Assembly (NCBI GenBank): GCA_013398015.1
Contig: VZRR01002168.1
Coordinates: 387,907-451,906 of the forward strand
Origin: Oreocharis arfaki
Lineage: Eukaryota > Chordata > Aves > Passeriformes > Paramythiidae
Reading direction: 5' to 3'
Length of the DNA: 64,000 bases
Made by a program: the position numbers and the translations under genes. The notes under the pieces were generated by a model that saw only the letters and a list, made by a program, of their open reading frames with translations, did no database searches and was not told the origin of the DNA. This document shows positions 41,101 through 51,033 of this stretch, piece by piece (the first letter of the stretch is position 1; each line of letters opens with the position of its first letter).

Positions 41101-44100
41101 CCTAGCAAAAATAGCTGTCTGACTGCCTGTGCTCACCGGCAGCATGCTGAATTCCCCCCAGAATCACACTCCAGCAGGAGCAGAGATGGGGGGAATTGCC
41201 CTGGAAGGTGGAGGTCTTGCTGGCTATGAAAGGAGCAACTGCAGCCGTGTGGCGATTTTGGTTCTCAAACTCACGCATGCAGACCTTTTCTTTTTCGGGG
41301 CCTGCAAGTGACTGGTATGTTCTGATATGGCCCTCAGGCTGTAAATCCTTTTAGCCCTAGGAAGAAGAGGAATATTAGCAGATGGCTGTGCATGCAGCCA
41401 GTTGCCTTTAAAATACATACTTAGCTGTGAGCCAAGGAATGCCAGGCACTTGAAAAAATAAAAAAGGCAGATAACATGGTAAGTTTAACAACGATACTGC
41501 AGCAAAATACTCATACAAATTTGATTAAAAGATATGCATAACGATCAAAACCAGCTGCACAGAGGAAAATTGTAAGCAGGGAAGGATGTCATTCAATGTT
41601 TTAAGTGTAGCCCTAGAAGATCTGTGGAATAACTTTGTTTCTCCTTGCAGTCCATATCTAATAGAATATTAAACTTCAATAATAAAAAAAAAAATTGCCT
41701 TGTAATTCTTTCAGTCTTCCCGCTTTTTATTTAGTAGTCTGGCATTTCAGGTAGTAGTTGGCATTGTTGTAGTAGTGCAGGTGTCCACAGTTGAACTCAG
41801 CATTTCTTAGGGGGTTGCCAGTGTTGTGCACTGCAATTCTGTTTTCTCTAAATTGTATAATGTTCCATCATTGTATATCCACAGCATTTCCTTTTTTCTC
41901 ACCCCTATATAGGATATCCAACTCGTGTTTTACTGCACACTTTATTTTCAAGTTTTAGATGATGTGAAATGTCTTTTTTCTAAAGTTTCACTACTATATA
42001 GCACTGGATTTCTCTGATCCTTGTGTTGTCTTCTCAGAGTTGTGTGTGTGTCCAAAAGCAATGGTCAGTTGTTTGTTTGTGCTCATACTTTACCCTTTGG
42101 CAATTAGGAGCTATTTATGTAGAGTTTTCTTCCTAACTGCTTAAATTGTCTGGGGTTTTCTTTGTTTTTTTCTTTTGAAGGGAAGGCCGTTAGGGTACAA
42201 AACCCAAATTGTTTACCTTGCAATGTTCAAAAAAAAAAAACAACTTCCTTTTCATCAGCAGTTTCTCTATTTTGCTTATGTAGTTAGGGAATGATTCACA
42301 TGGGAAGCCATGAGGGCACTGAAAACATTAATGAATGCTGCAACCACATATACGTAATAAGAACTTGGAAAAGCAGCTTATGTTTACTGATGTGATCTAG
42401 TGAAATACATTCTGTTCCCTTTAATGCATTGCACTTAATTTCCTCCTAACAGCTTTATGTATTGCTTCTCCCCCATCCTAAATAGGAGAAGAACATTACA
42501 ACTGCATCTCTGCCCTGCACAAGTCTATGAGAGGCTCCGATGAAAACGCCTCCCTTTACTGGCTTGCTCGAATGCTTGAGGGCGGTGAGGATCCTCTCTA
42601 CGTGGCAAGGAGGCTGGTGAGGTTTGCAAGTGAAGATATAGGTCAGTATTTGCAGTATTACACATTGGAATATCACATGGAATGAAGGTCTGCCAGGTTT
42701 CTCTGGTTTCTGAAATTTGGCTTTTGAAAAAAGAAACAAACCCAAAACAGTTATATGCAAAATGGGTACAAAATACTGAAATGCTCCACAGGCAACAAAA
42801 ACTTTGTATATGCAGGCAGAGACCTACATGTGGTGTCATTGTGATGATTACCTATTGTGCGAGAGACAAATGTTTTTGAGGTGTTTTGAGGTTTGGGGTG
42901 TATTAATATCAATTCTTTTCAGCGCTGCTGGTTGTAAGTCAGCAGTAAGCTTGTGCCACAGAGAGTGTGCATTTCAGAGATGTCTGATTTTCTAATGTGT
43001 CTGGCACGTGAATGCCTGCCCTGACCTGCAAACCTCAGTTTTAATAGCTGGCTCCCTAGTTGTAAGGCCTCTTGATTGACTTACCCAAAGTAGCAGATCC
43101 AGCAACACTTTTAGCTCATATGTGATGGGTGAAGAGTTAGGAGATCTGGGGAAGCTGTGTCTATATAGCAATATTTCCCCATTTCTTTATCAATCTCAAA
43201 AAGTAGGAGAATCATATGGAGTGGGCAACTGCTCAGGCTGCCACTGTGTGGCAGCAGATTCAGTCTGTAAATCACACCCACGACTTAGACCTTTTTTTAT
43301 TTTCTGGGGAGGAGGGATACAGAAGAAGGAAAGCTTGTGGATGGAGGGGTGTATCTTATGTATGGTGTGGTATTGTACCAGAAATTCCGATATCTGAGAA
43401 AGCAACTCTGAAATATGCATGGATACCTTACAGGAGAGGAAAAAATATTTTTTTTTAAAAATGAAAGAGAGACACTAAGTGAAGTAAGTTGACTTCAGCC
43501 TGCTTTTATCTGATCCCTTTCTGTAGGACTGGCAGATCCTCTGGCTTTAACGCAGGCAGTTGCTGCTTATCAAGGCTGTCACTTCATTGGAATGCCAGAA
43601 TGTGAGGTAAAGGCTTCGTTAACTCACTGATTTGAAAGTTCTGCAATCTGTAAAACCTATCTGTAACTATAAAAAGAAGCAGATTGCAAGGACAGAGCAA
43701 ACTTAGTTACTTGTTCATTCTGCATGCCCCATCTTTGACAAGAGAGCATTGTAGCTCTTGAAATAGATGCCGTAGTTTAAAATAAAAGTCACTGCGTATT
43801 TATTGTTAAAATGTGATACGTGAACATATATCATTTTTCTCTGTCCATTTTTTCTATTATAAATAAAGTACTATTATTTTCTAGTAGTGAAAACCATGAA
43901 GTCGTGTTGTTGTTAAATAATAGTATTCATATTATAGTAGCAGGCAGAGGTCAGTTTGAAAACATAGTCCCTGCCATGCTATACAAACAACCTGATTGGC
44001 AGACCTTTTCCCAAAGCTTAAAAGATGTCATTTCACATTTTCCCTCTGCTTGTTTGCAGGTGATTCTAGCACAGTGTGTAGTGTACTTTGCCAGAGCCCC

Positions 44101-44335
44101 AAAGTCTATAGAGGTGTACAGGGCGTATGGCAACGTCAAGGAATGCCTGAGGATGCACACAGGACCACTGCCCCCTGTTCCTCTGCACCTGAGAAACGCG
44201 CCAACAAGGCTCATGAAGAACTTGGGCTATGGAAAAGGCTACAAATACAACCCCATGTACAAGGAACCCGTGGAGCAGGACTATCTACCAGAAGAGTTGA
44301 AAGGAACAGACTTTTTTAAGGAACGAGAAACGTGA
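19682..44335 (+). CDS. WRNIP1: WRNIP1 gene model: ATPase WRNIP1, seven coding exons
   Basis: Joined exons: 19682-20096, 29056-29247, 30284-30528, 37207-37436, 42486-42641, 43527-43606, 44060-44335. WRNIP1 is a nuclear AAA+ ATPase of the RarA/Mgs1 clamp-loader-like family that binds ubiquitin, interacts with WRN helicase and acts at stalled replication forks. The product has an N-terminal UBZ zinc finger (QCPVC...HLDRC), Walker A (GPPGCGK then TT, split by intron 1), Walker B (LFIDEIHRFNK), sensor 1 (GATTEN), arginine finger region (LLSRCRV) and the conserved C-terminal tetramerisation half ending near DFFKERET. Exons 2-7 give 392 residues and align almost without gaps to the human protein. 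Exon 1 is odd: it is 415 bp, not a multiple of three, and its two halves are in different frames, with a linker far shorter than in human (whole protein about 530 versus 665 residues). Confidence 0.97.
20097..29055 (+). other. WRNIP1: WRNIP1 intron 1
   Basis: A 9.0 kb intron with GTGAG donor and TTTCAG acceptor. Apart from homopolymer and short AT runs I recognise no repeat or embedded gene. The open frames in it are short and have no domain similarity. Confidence 0.8.
29056..29247 (+). CDS. WRNIP1: WRNIP1 exon 2: Walker A end and Walker B
   Basis: The 192-bp exon encodes 64 residues in phase 0 at both ends. It starts with TTLAHIIANSSKK, completing the P-loop GPPGCGKTT, and contains FVTLSA, TNDVRDVI and the Walker B motif ILFIDEIHRFNKSQQ. 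Splice sites are TTTCAG/ACTACA and CAGCAG/GTATTG. Confidence 0.97.
29248..30283 (+). other. WRNIP1: WRNIP1 intron 2
   Basis: A 1.0 kb intron; nothing notable seen inside. The frame from exon 2 stops shortly after the donor. Confidence 0.85.
30284..30528 (+). CDS. WRNIP1: WRNIP1 exon 3: sensor 1 and arginine finger
   Basis: The 245-bp exon, phase 0 to phase 2, encodes DTFLPHVECGTVTLIGATTE, then the NAALLSRCRVIVLEKL arginine-finger region, and ends in a variable Gly/Ser-rich segment. Acceptor is CTCAG/GACACT; donor is CTCGGA/GTGAGT. Confidence 0.96.
30529..37206 (+). other. WRNIP1: WRNIP1 intron 3
   Basis: A 6.7 kb intron with GTGAGT donor and TTGCAG acceptor. The only repeat I recognise is the minus-strand tRNA/CR1-type SINE at 36.3-36.5 kb. 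The rest is unremarkable. Confidence 0.8.
36335..36478 (-). mobile_element. TguSINE1-like SINE (tRNA-Ile head, CR1 tail)
   Basis: Read on the minus strand, the first 74 bp (36,478-36,405) match a decayed tRNA-Ile(AAT) gene: TTAGCTCACTTGCTTGAAGC (A box), then GGTGCTGATAATA across the anticodon, GGGTTTGAGCCC (B box) and an acceptor strand ending GGGCCA. It is followed by CACTTAAGAGTTGGACTTGA, GGGTCCCTTCCAGCTCAGAA and ATTCAGTGATTCTATGA, which is the CR1 LINE 3' end. This head-plus-tail build is that of TguSINE1, described from zebra finch and moved by CR1 machinery. Box mutations indicate an old, inactive copy. Confidence 0.8.
37207..37436 (+). CDS. WRNIP1: WRNIP1 exon 4
   Basis: The 230-bp exon, phase 2 to phase 1, encodes FPVYIEEKALNTLAYLCDGD, then ARTGLNGLQLAVQAR, a variable loop, and VKEGLQRSHILYDRAG. 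It forms the lid and start of the C-terminal domain. Acceptor TTGCAG/ATTCCC, donor GAGCAG/GTGAGT. Confidence 0.97.
37437..42485 (+). other. WRNIP1: WRNIP1 intron 4
   Basis: A 5.0 kb intron with a GTGAGT donor and AAATAG acceptor. It contains poly-T and poly-A runs (near 38.19, 41.69 and 42.23 kb). No embedded gene or clear transposon is seen. Confidence 0.8.
42486..42641 (+). CDS. WRNIP1: WRNIP1 exon 5
   Basis: The 156-bp exon, phase 1 at both ends, encodes EEHYNCISALHKSMRGSDEN, then ASLYWLARMLEGGEDPLYVA and RRLVRFASEDI, nearly identical to human. Acceptor AAATAG/GAGAAG, donor GATATAG/GTCAGT. Confidence 0.97.
42642..43526 (+). other. WRNIP1: WRNIP1 intron 5
   Basis: An 885-bp intron; nothing notable seen inside. 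Confidence 0.85.
43527..43606 (+). CDS. WRNIP1: WRNIP1 exon 6
   Basis: The 80-bp exon encodes GLADPLALTQAVAAYQGCHF and IGMPECE, with the first Gly codon split across the intron; it ends in phase 0. Acceptor CTGTAG/GACTGG, donor TGTGAG/GTAAAG. Confidence 0.97.
43607..44059 (+). other. WRNIP1: WRNIP1 intron 6
   Basis: A 453-bp intron, AT-rich, ending in a TTTGCAG acceptor. The open frame that runs through its 3' part into exon 7 is incidental. Confidence 0.85.
44060..44335 (+). CDS. WRNIP1: WRNIP1 exon 7, C-terminus and stop
   Basis: The terminal coding exon gives 91 residues and a TGA at 44,333-44,335. It contains AQCVVYFARAPKSIEVYRAY, PLPPVPLHLRNAPTRLMK and LGYGKGYKYNP, then ends LPEELKGTDFFKERET. 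These are the most conserved C-terminal blocks of the family. Confidence 0.97.
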   Translation: MILAQCVVYFARAPKSIEVYRAYGNVKECLRMHTGPLPPVPLHLRNAPTRLMKNLGYGKGYKYNPMYKEPVEQDYLPEELKGTDFFKERET

Positions 44336-44825
44336 CTGCCATGCTCGAAATGGGTTTGATTTTATGACTTGCACATTTCATCTGGGATAGAAACTCCCCT
44401 TACAGTGTCATTTGCCTGTTACTGTGGCTGAAAGGATTAAGCCACCAAGCCTTCCAGATATTTTTTTGTCCTTCTGGTTTTACTGCTGTTGTTCTGAAAG
44501 TATTTTGTAAAGAATTGCAGTTAGGCAGTGTAGAAATGCAAAAATAAGCTTCATCCATATAATGCTGTCACTGGTTTTTGTGAAATGGAGAAAAAACAAG
44601 AGGCTCCTACTGTGAGACAAGAAATATTGTTGTGCTGCTTTTTAAAATCAGTGTCTATTTCAGATTTCAAGAATGTTATTTTCCAGAAAAATATTAAAGT
44701 GTACCCCATCTGCTAAAATACTGTAAACAAAATATAATTACAAAGTGATTTTTGCTCTTAAGATGTTTGAGAGACCGATTTTGTACAACAGTTACTAAAC
44801 CAATAAAGCTGTTAAAAATATTGTC
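44336..44825 (+). terminator. WRNIP1: WRNIP1 3' UTR with polyadenylation signal
   Basis: An AT-rich 3' UTR of about 490 bp ends at a canonical AATAAA (44,802-44,807), followed by a TTGTCTATGCATTTGTTT GU-rich stretch. An ATTAAA variant near 44,692 may give a shorter form. Confidence 0.75.
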
Positions 44826-47800
44826 TATGCATTTGTTTAAATATTCCTGTGGACAGCAGTGTGGTTTTGAAGGTTTGATATCCCTTTAATTTTATTATCC
44901 CTACTTTCCAGAGCAAGTTTAATTCATTTTGTGAGTAGAATAACCATGAAAATGGCCATTGGAGCAATACTGAGCTGTTTTTGCTGCTCTCCAGTTGTTA
45001 CACAACCCAGCCACCTGTGGGTCAGCTGTCTGGAGCACTCTAGTTGCAGGTGAGTATTCCTTGACAGCAGAGGTTCCTGTGTGGGGCTTAGATCCAGATG
45101 GGCTGCCACAGCCGCGCATCTGGAGTTCGTTCAGAGCAATGTTCACAAGCCAGGAGGTCTCTGGGCTGAGGATGCAGTGCCAAGTCCAGAAGCCAACTTT
45201 ATTCAGCTTATTGCTCTTAATTTTCAAGACAGATTGCTGACCCTTGGCCTTGATCAAAAGTTCTGGATATACAGCCTCGAAAACTTTGTGATTTGCATTG
45301 GAGATTAATTTTGTTGTGAGACTCCCTTCATAGGAAGTTCTGCATGATGTAGGACTCCAGCCAAAGATCATGGTGTAACTGAAATGTTTCAGAAATTAAA
45401 CCTTTTGCATGACTGTACTGTTAAAAGGTTTGAGTCATTTTCTTTAAACATTTCTATGTTTTCCTACCTCAAGTATAGTTTTTGAATGCTTTGAGCAAAG
45501 TGTTTTTCTAAAGACGAGCAAGTATTTCAACAAGCTTCAAATATGTAAATTTGCATGCTTTTCTTTTTAACACAATTCGATTTTTTGTTGTAATTTGGTT
45601 GGAAGTTTCTTGTTGCATGAATTAAGGGGGTAATTAATTAGATTTATATTTTTATCCTGATTGTCCTTTGAAATGCATTTGGAGGAGTAAGGCAAGGTGT
45701 GGTCTTTTCCAGTGCTGGAGTAAATCTGAGCAGCATGTGCTCACCTTCAGAGGGCAGCACAGATTGGCAGAGGGTTCAGAGGTGGTGCTTCATTCCTCAT
45801 CCTCTGATGGAGGCAAAGACATCGTGGCCCTCAGGTCAGATCCATCAGACAGTGCTGTCTAATGGGCTACCAAAATATTGGTAACAAGTTAATGTTTCAA
45901 AGCCTTTGTGCCTTATGGCTGCTCTCTGAGCAAAGTGTTATTTACCTTTCCCCTTCCTCCTTGCAGTAATTAGCAGCACTGGGGAGTGGCTGCTTCCTGC
46001 TCTCTCCCTGCTGCTGATGCGCTGTCTCTTTTATATTCCCTTAAAGAGGGTCATCTCCTCTGCTTGAAGAACTCCATGCTCCATTAAAAATCCATCAGGA
46101 CCAGATGCACTCACAAATGGACATTTCACCCTGCATCATCTCCCATCCCTCCAAAACAGACCCAGGGCAAAAACATCCATTTCCTCTCAGGAAGATGCAT
46201 GCAGTCTCCACACAGGATTGGCAATGCTGCTTTCAACAAGCAGAAGCCAGTCTCCTAGTGAAACTGCTTCAAAACCACAAGTTGAAAGAATGAAATTAAA
46301 AATCACAAAGCACATTTCTTTATTTTCTGGCTTTTGGCTACCTGGGGTTTACCCTGAGAAGCAAGGGCAAAAATGGTTATGAATTGCATGCTGGTATAGT
46401 GGTGTATTTATTTACGTTCAGGGTGTAGAGCTGTAAGGAAATACCAAATATTGCAGTGTCACTGGAAAATTTGGGATGAGATTTGGATCCCATCAGGTAA
46501 GAGTTGCTTCTGCTGTAAGGAACACCATCAAAGTCCACCATGCCATGATCTCTTTTTCTCTTACATAAGCTGACCCACTAAGAAATAATGTCGATCATGA
46601 GAAAGGCCAGGCCACAAACATTCCATGTTGGGGAATTCAAAGAAAAGAGAAACAAATTGTGCTGATGTAAGCTGTTTCTCCCAGTAGTAACATCCGCATG
46701 TCAAAGATATGGATAGCCACAACAGAAATATCAATTAAATAATGCCCGAAATGAGTTCCATAGGAGGGTTTTTTTAGATAATTACCTAATGGATATTGTT
46801 TCCATCATTTAGCTTGTTTGACTCTCACAGATAAAAATTTGGATGATAGAGCTGGCAAGGAGTTGTCTAGGCTTTTAAGCTAAATATTTATGTGAAATCA
46901 TTACTTGTATTCTATTTTTCTTGTCCTGTTTTCCATGCATAAAGAGTTTAAATCCTCAGTTTAACCTCTGGACTGCATTTTTTTCTCTTTCCTGTGAGCA
47001 TTTTCTTTCATGTTGAGAAAAAAGCCCTTGGCCAAAATGATTGCCTAGCACTTTCCATGAAATTACTTAAAAATAAAAGTGTTTATGCGAGCTGATTGTT
47101 TGAATTCCCGTCTATCCTGAAGATATATTTTCTGGCTGCTGTGATGAGTTCACTATCTGATTTGCCAGCAGCCGCTCTGCATGTTCAGCATGTGGCCACA
47201 CAGGCTGTGTTCTGCAGGATTTTGGCTGTAGTTTTTGTCTTTTATTGTTACTAAGTAGTCTGGGATTGCGTAGGCCTCATAATGAATATGGCTAACAACA
47301 TGCATTTAGATGGTACCACAAGATAATATGACAGAATTAGTGGTTCACGACAGTAAAAAAAAAACCACAAAACCAGAAAATAAATAAAAAAGCAAAAATA
47401 AATAAAAAAAGCAAACCAAAATAAAACAAACAAACAAATCCAAACCAAAAGGCAGGTTCTGTTTTCAATTGTACCTTTTTATCTCAGTAGGTACAAGACA
47501 AATGGACTGGTCTTATTTCTGTAATGAACCATAATGAACCATACCAAATCAAGACAAACATCCATCTCTAAGACTTGATCAGGCTTATGTACTTTACCAG
47601 GATTTTGGTCATATGTAGACACATACCAACATTTAACAGCAAAAGTACAACTAACATGCTCTGAGTTAACTCATCTACGTTTATCTCTAGTATAAGGTGA
47701 CGTAAAACCCAGAGATAATTGTCCTCCTTATCCCCTCTATGGTATGTACTTCCTAGGGTGAGCAATTTCAACTGACGAATCAGATAAAAAGCAGATGATC

Positions 47801-50374
47801 GGTGGTGGGTGGTGGTGGTTTTTCTGTTAAATTACCAAAACCAAAGGCCTTTCCTGAGAAGTCTGTTAGCAGCAGTACAAAGACTGGGTTACTCATCACA
47901 GCACGGTGAGCAAATATTTCTCAGAGTTTTGTCTTGATATAAAGCCTGGTCTGCTTAGGAGAGGCCAAAATGGAGAAGGAAATCCAGCTACTGTAATCCC
48001 CTATTCCACTGGAAGAAACTTATATATTGTCTACTCAAACTGTTGCAAATTGGTTTTGAACAGGGTACTCAAGTACTCAAAGTGCTCAAAAACTTAGCAT
48101 TTCCCTCCTAGGAAGTTAAACTGCACGCAGGCCAACTTTTTAATGTTGAATTCCTCAGGGTTAAGATAAACCAAAAGTTTTGTGAACAGTATTTTTAAAT
48201 GAGATGGGTACGGATTTATGACTGCTACTTAGCTAACACTAAGCTCCTGATTTTATATTGAGATTTCTGATGTGACATACTCTCACCTTGTATATCTTTA
48301 ACACATTAAAATTGCGTTTTCTACCTTTTTCCTCACTAAAAGCATCTTGTACTCAAAATTACCCTGCTTTGAACTCAGTGAGGCCTGTGTTCATCCAGTA
48401 GTTCTACAGACCAAATCCTACTCAAGAGGTAGTTAAAGCAGCATGTTATTATTTAGAAATGTGAATACAGACTGCATGCCAGTTTTCTCTGTTGGAGTCA
48501 GCCCTTGTCAGTCATTTGTCCTGACAAGAGCACAGGGGAAAAACAAGGAGTGTTAAGGAAAAACACAACCATCTTTTTGTTCGACATAAATTATGGGAGA
48601 GGAGCATTGGCCAGTAGGCTTGCTGGGTTTTTTTTAAATGGCTGAATGTGAAGCTGCTTTTATTGAGATTCTCATTGCTGAGATTTTATTTTGTGCGCCT
48701 TGTCTGTAGGAAACCAAACTTGTCTCAACGTAATAGCAGTTACTGAATGCTGATAGCAATAAATAAATACAGACAGACATCGGTCTCTTCTTAAAGCTAC
48801 GCTGATTTGCACAGTTATGCAAGGTTTTATCTTTCTTCTGATTTCCTGGTAACTGCTGCCCTAAAAACCTTCAGTCATGTATCTTGCACTCGTTGACTGA
48901 GTTTGTGCAAATAAAGATAAGGATGTAATTAGAATAGCTTTTGAGCCTTGCTTTGGCAACCCCCGTCTGTGGCAGCAGCACCTGTTTTTGCTAAAATGCT
49001 GAAGACAAGGCCCAGAAACCCAGAACTAACACAACATCAAAGTGTTCCAATTTTTCACACAGGTTTTGTGCTAGCACCTTTTGTTTGCAAGGCACAGGGT
49101 TTTCAGCGTCGTGTTTTCGAAGCACTCGGTGCAGAAAGGATTGCATTCACATCTGCAGGCTGCAATGCACTCTCTCCTTTGCAAGCCTTTGCAACCGGGT
49201 ATTGCAGACCAAGTGCCTGCGCCATTTCATAAATCCGTGACCCCCTGCTCCCTGTGGGGGCGAGCAGCTCAGCTCACACTTCCAGGGGAAGCTGCTGGTT
49301 CATGCAATCTTCTCTTCTATTGAGTAAGTTGGTTTTCAGTATTTTCACCTACTCTGAATAACTTCAGACAGCTGGTCGCACCTGCCGCACCCGTGGTTTT
49401 CTTTGGATCTACTCTTCAGACTGTTACTTTGGTACTCTGAAATACTAAATTGCATGCAAAAAAATTGCTATTTTGAACAAAAGTTTAAGTAGAAGACTTC
49501 TATTTGTTGCTTAAAGACAAGATTAAAATACAGTTTGCAATTATATGAATTATTGTGCCCCACTCAGAGCTGAGGTTGTACAGGTAAATGTTACAGTACA
49601 CAAGATACAAGCAAATAACCTCCAAAAATAAACACAGAACCCAACAGTGTGTAATTACATTGGCTCCCAGGAATAAGGCTGTGGTACAGTACCAGAGGTT
49701 TGAGCATAAAGAGGAAGTCAGTTCAGTAAATGTAGAATCCTTGTAAACAAAAAAACCACATCAGATATTTCTTGCAGATTGTGCCCAGTCATCCTCTGGG
49801 AAGCTAAAATAGCTTTTGGGAATGACATAGGTTCTGCCCAGAAGCTAAGGTCATAGTGACAGCTTCTGAACTTTCAAAAAGGCACCTAAAACCTTTAATC
49901 ACTGAAACATTTTCATGTTTTTAATAACTAAAATGGCACCAATACGTAAATTTTAAAAATCCTCTCCAAACATGTCACCTAAAGTTCTTATTCGTTTTTT
50001 CTCCTTCTCATTCAAAAGCTGTGTTGCAAGTTTTCTGGCTACTAACTTCAAGGGGTTACTTTTGTTTAAATAGCTTAATCCTTTCTCTATTAATAGATGT
50101 CCCTAAACAAATGCTATCTGACCTTCTATTTTGTGATGGAGCTGGGTAAACTCAGCTGTTCGAGACATGCCTTTTGGTGCCTAGAATGATTTTATTACAG
50201 TATTTTTGTAAAGCAAGATTTTAGGAGAGGAATAGCTTTGCAAGAACAATGTAGTATATGTGCATAAGGAGTGATGGGATTATTAAGGAGTGACTGGTTA
50301 TCACAATGGGGAGCTGTCAACGCAGAAAAACCCATGTGAGGATGCATAAAGGGTGGTCCCGTGCTTTAAGCGAC
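44826..50374. other. intergenic DNA between WRNIP1 and SERPINB1 (tail to tail)
   Basis: The two genes converge here. The longest open frame (minus strand, 44,919-45,371, 150 codons) has no recognised domain; the AATAAA and flanking bases within it could be an old LTR fragment, but ends and target duplication were not found. An A-rich low-complexity tract lies at 47.35-47.45 kb. No RNA gene or other coding exon is evident. Confidence 0.6.
47354..47449 (+). repeat. A-rich low-complexity tract
   Basis: About 95 bases of A-rich AAATAAATAAAA, AAAAAGC and AAACAAACAAAC repeats, with no evident transposon attached. Confidence 0.85.
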
Positions 50375-50394
50375 ATGCATTTCTTCCAAGAAAA

Positions 50395-50400
50395 TTTATT
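50395..50400 (-). terminator. SERPINB1: candidate SERPINB1 polyadenylation signal
   Basis: On the minus strand an AATAAA lies about 230 bp after the SERPINB1 stop codon, at a reasonable distance for the 3' end of the transcript. Confidence 0.5.
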
Positions 50401-50631
50401 TCTACTCTAGGATTTCTTCTGCCTACAATCGAGATCTTCCTTGTTTAATAAAGATGGTGTCAATCTCAAGGAAGAAAAATGAATCACTCCTCAGTTTCTC
50501 TGTGGTTATTTTAACAGGAAAGGCAGAGTCTCCGTCAAATTACTAGGAACTCACAACAGGAGGATTAACTCATTCAGGAACACAGCTTTCATTAACAACA
50601 GCAGGAACTGCTGCAAATGCTAAGTTTTCTT

Positions 50632-51033
50632 TTATGGGGAAGCATATCTGCCCAGGAAAAGGATGCTTTGTGTTGGGTTGTGGCGAATAAAGAAAAGGAA
50701 AGGATGGTCAGCGTTGAAATCCTCTTCTATGAACATGCAGAGCATGGCAATGCCAGCAGTGGCAGCTGCAGCTTCCGTGCCTTCCTCGTTCACTTCCACA
50801 AAAGCCTTGTGGACAACTTCAGAAAGGAAGAGGTCACGTGCCCCTGACATTCCTGACAAGTCAGCCTTGCCACTGTCAAATACATCCAGCAAGCCCATAG
50901 CAGCTAAATCTGATTTAAGGTCATAGCTTTCTTCCAGCTTAAACTTTGGCAAACGCACATGAACATCAGCAGAATACAGATGCTCTGGACGTGTCCATTC
51001 CTGGAGCTTCTCTAAGGTAAGCTGCTTTTCCAT
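50632..51033 (-). CDS. SERPINB1: SERPINB1 exon 7: reactive loop and C-terminus
   Basis: The 402-bp terminal exon starts after an ATTCTAG acceptor with MEKQLTLEKLQEWTRPEHL. It contains SGKADLSGMSGARDLFLSEV, the hinge VNEEGTEAAAATAG, and the loop AMLCMF, and ends SILFLGRYASP. By alignment the P1 region is Leu-Cys-Met instead of human Phe-Cys-Met. Confidence 0.97.
   Translation of the reverse strand: MEKQLTLEKLQEWTRPEHLYSADVHVRLPKFKLEESYDLKSDLAAMGLLDVFDSGKADLSGMSGARDLFLSEVVHKAFVEVNEEGTEAAAATAGIAMLCMFIEEDFNADHPFLFFIRHNPTQSILFLGRYASP

Noticed and set aside
44919..45371. 150-codon minus-strand open frame downstream of WRNIP1, possible LTR or gene
   Set aside because: No recognised domain. An AATAAA inside hints at an LTR, but neither TG...CA ends nor a target duplication could be found.
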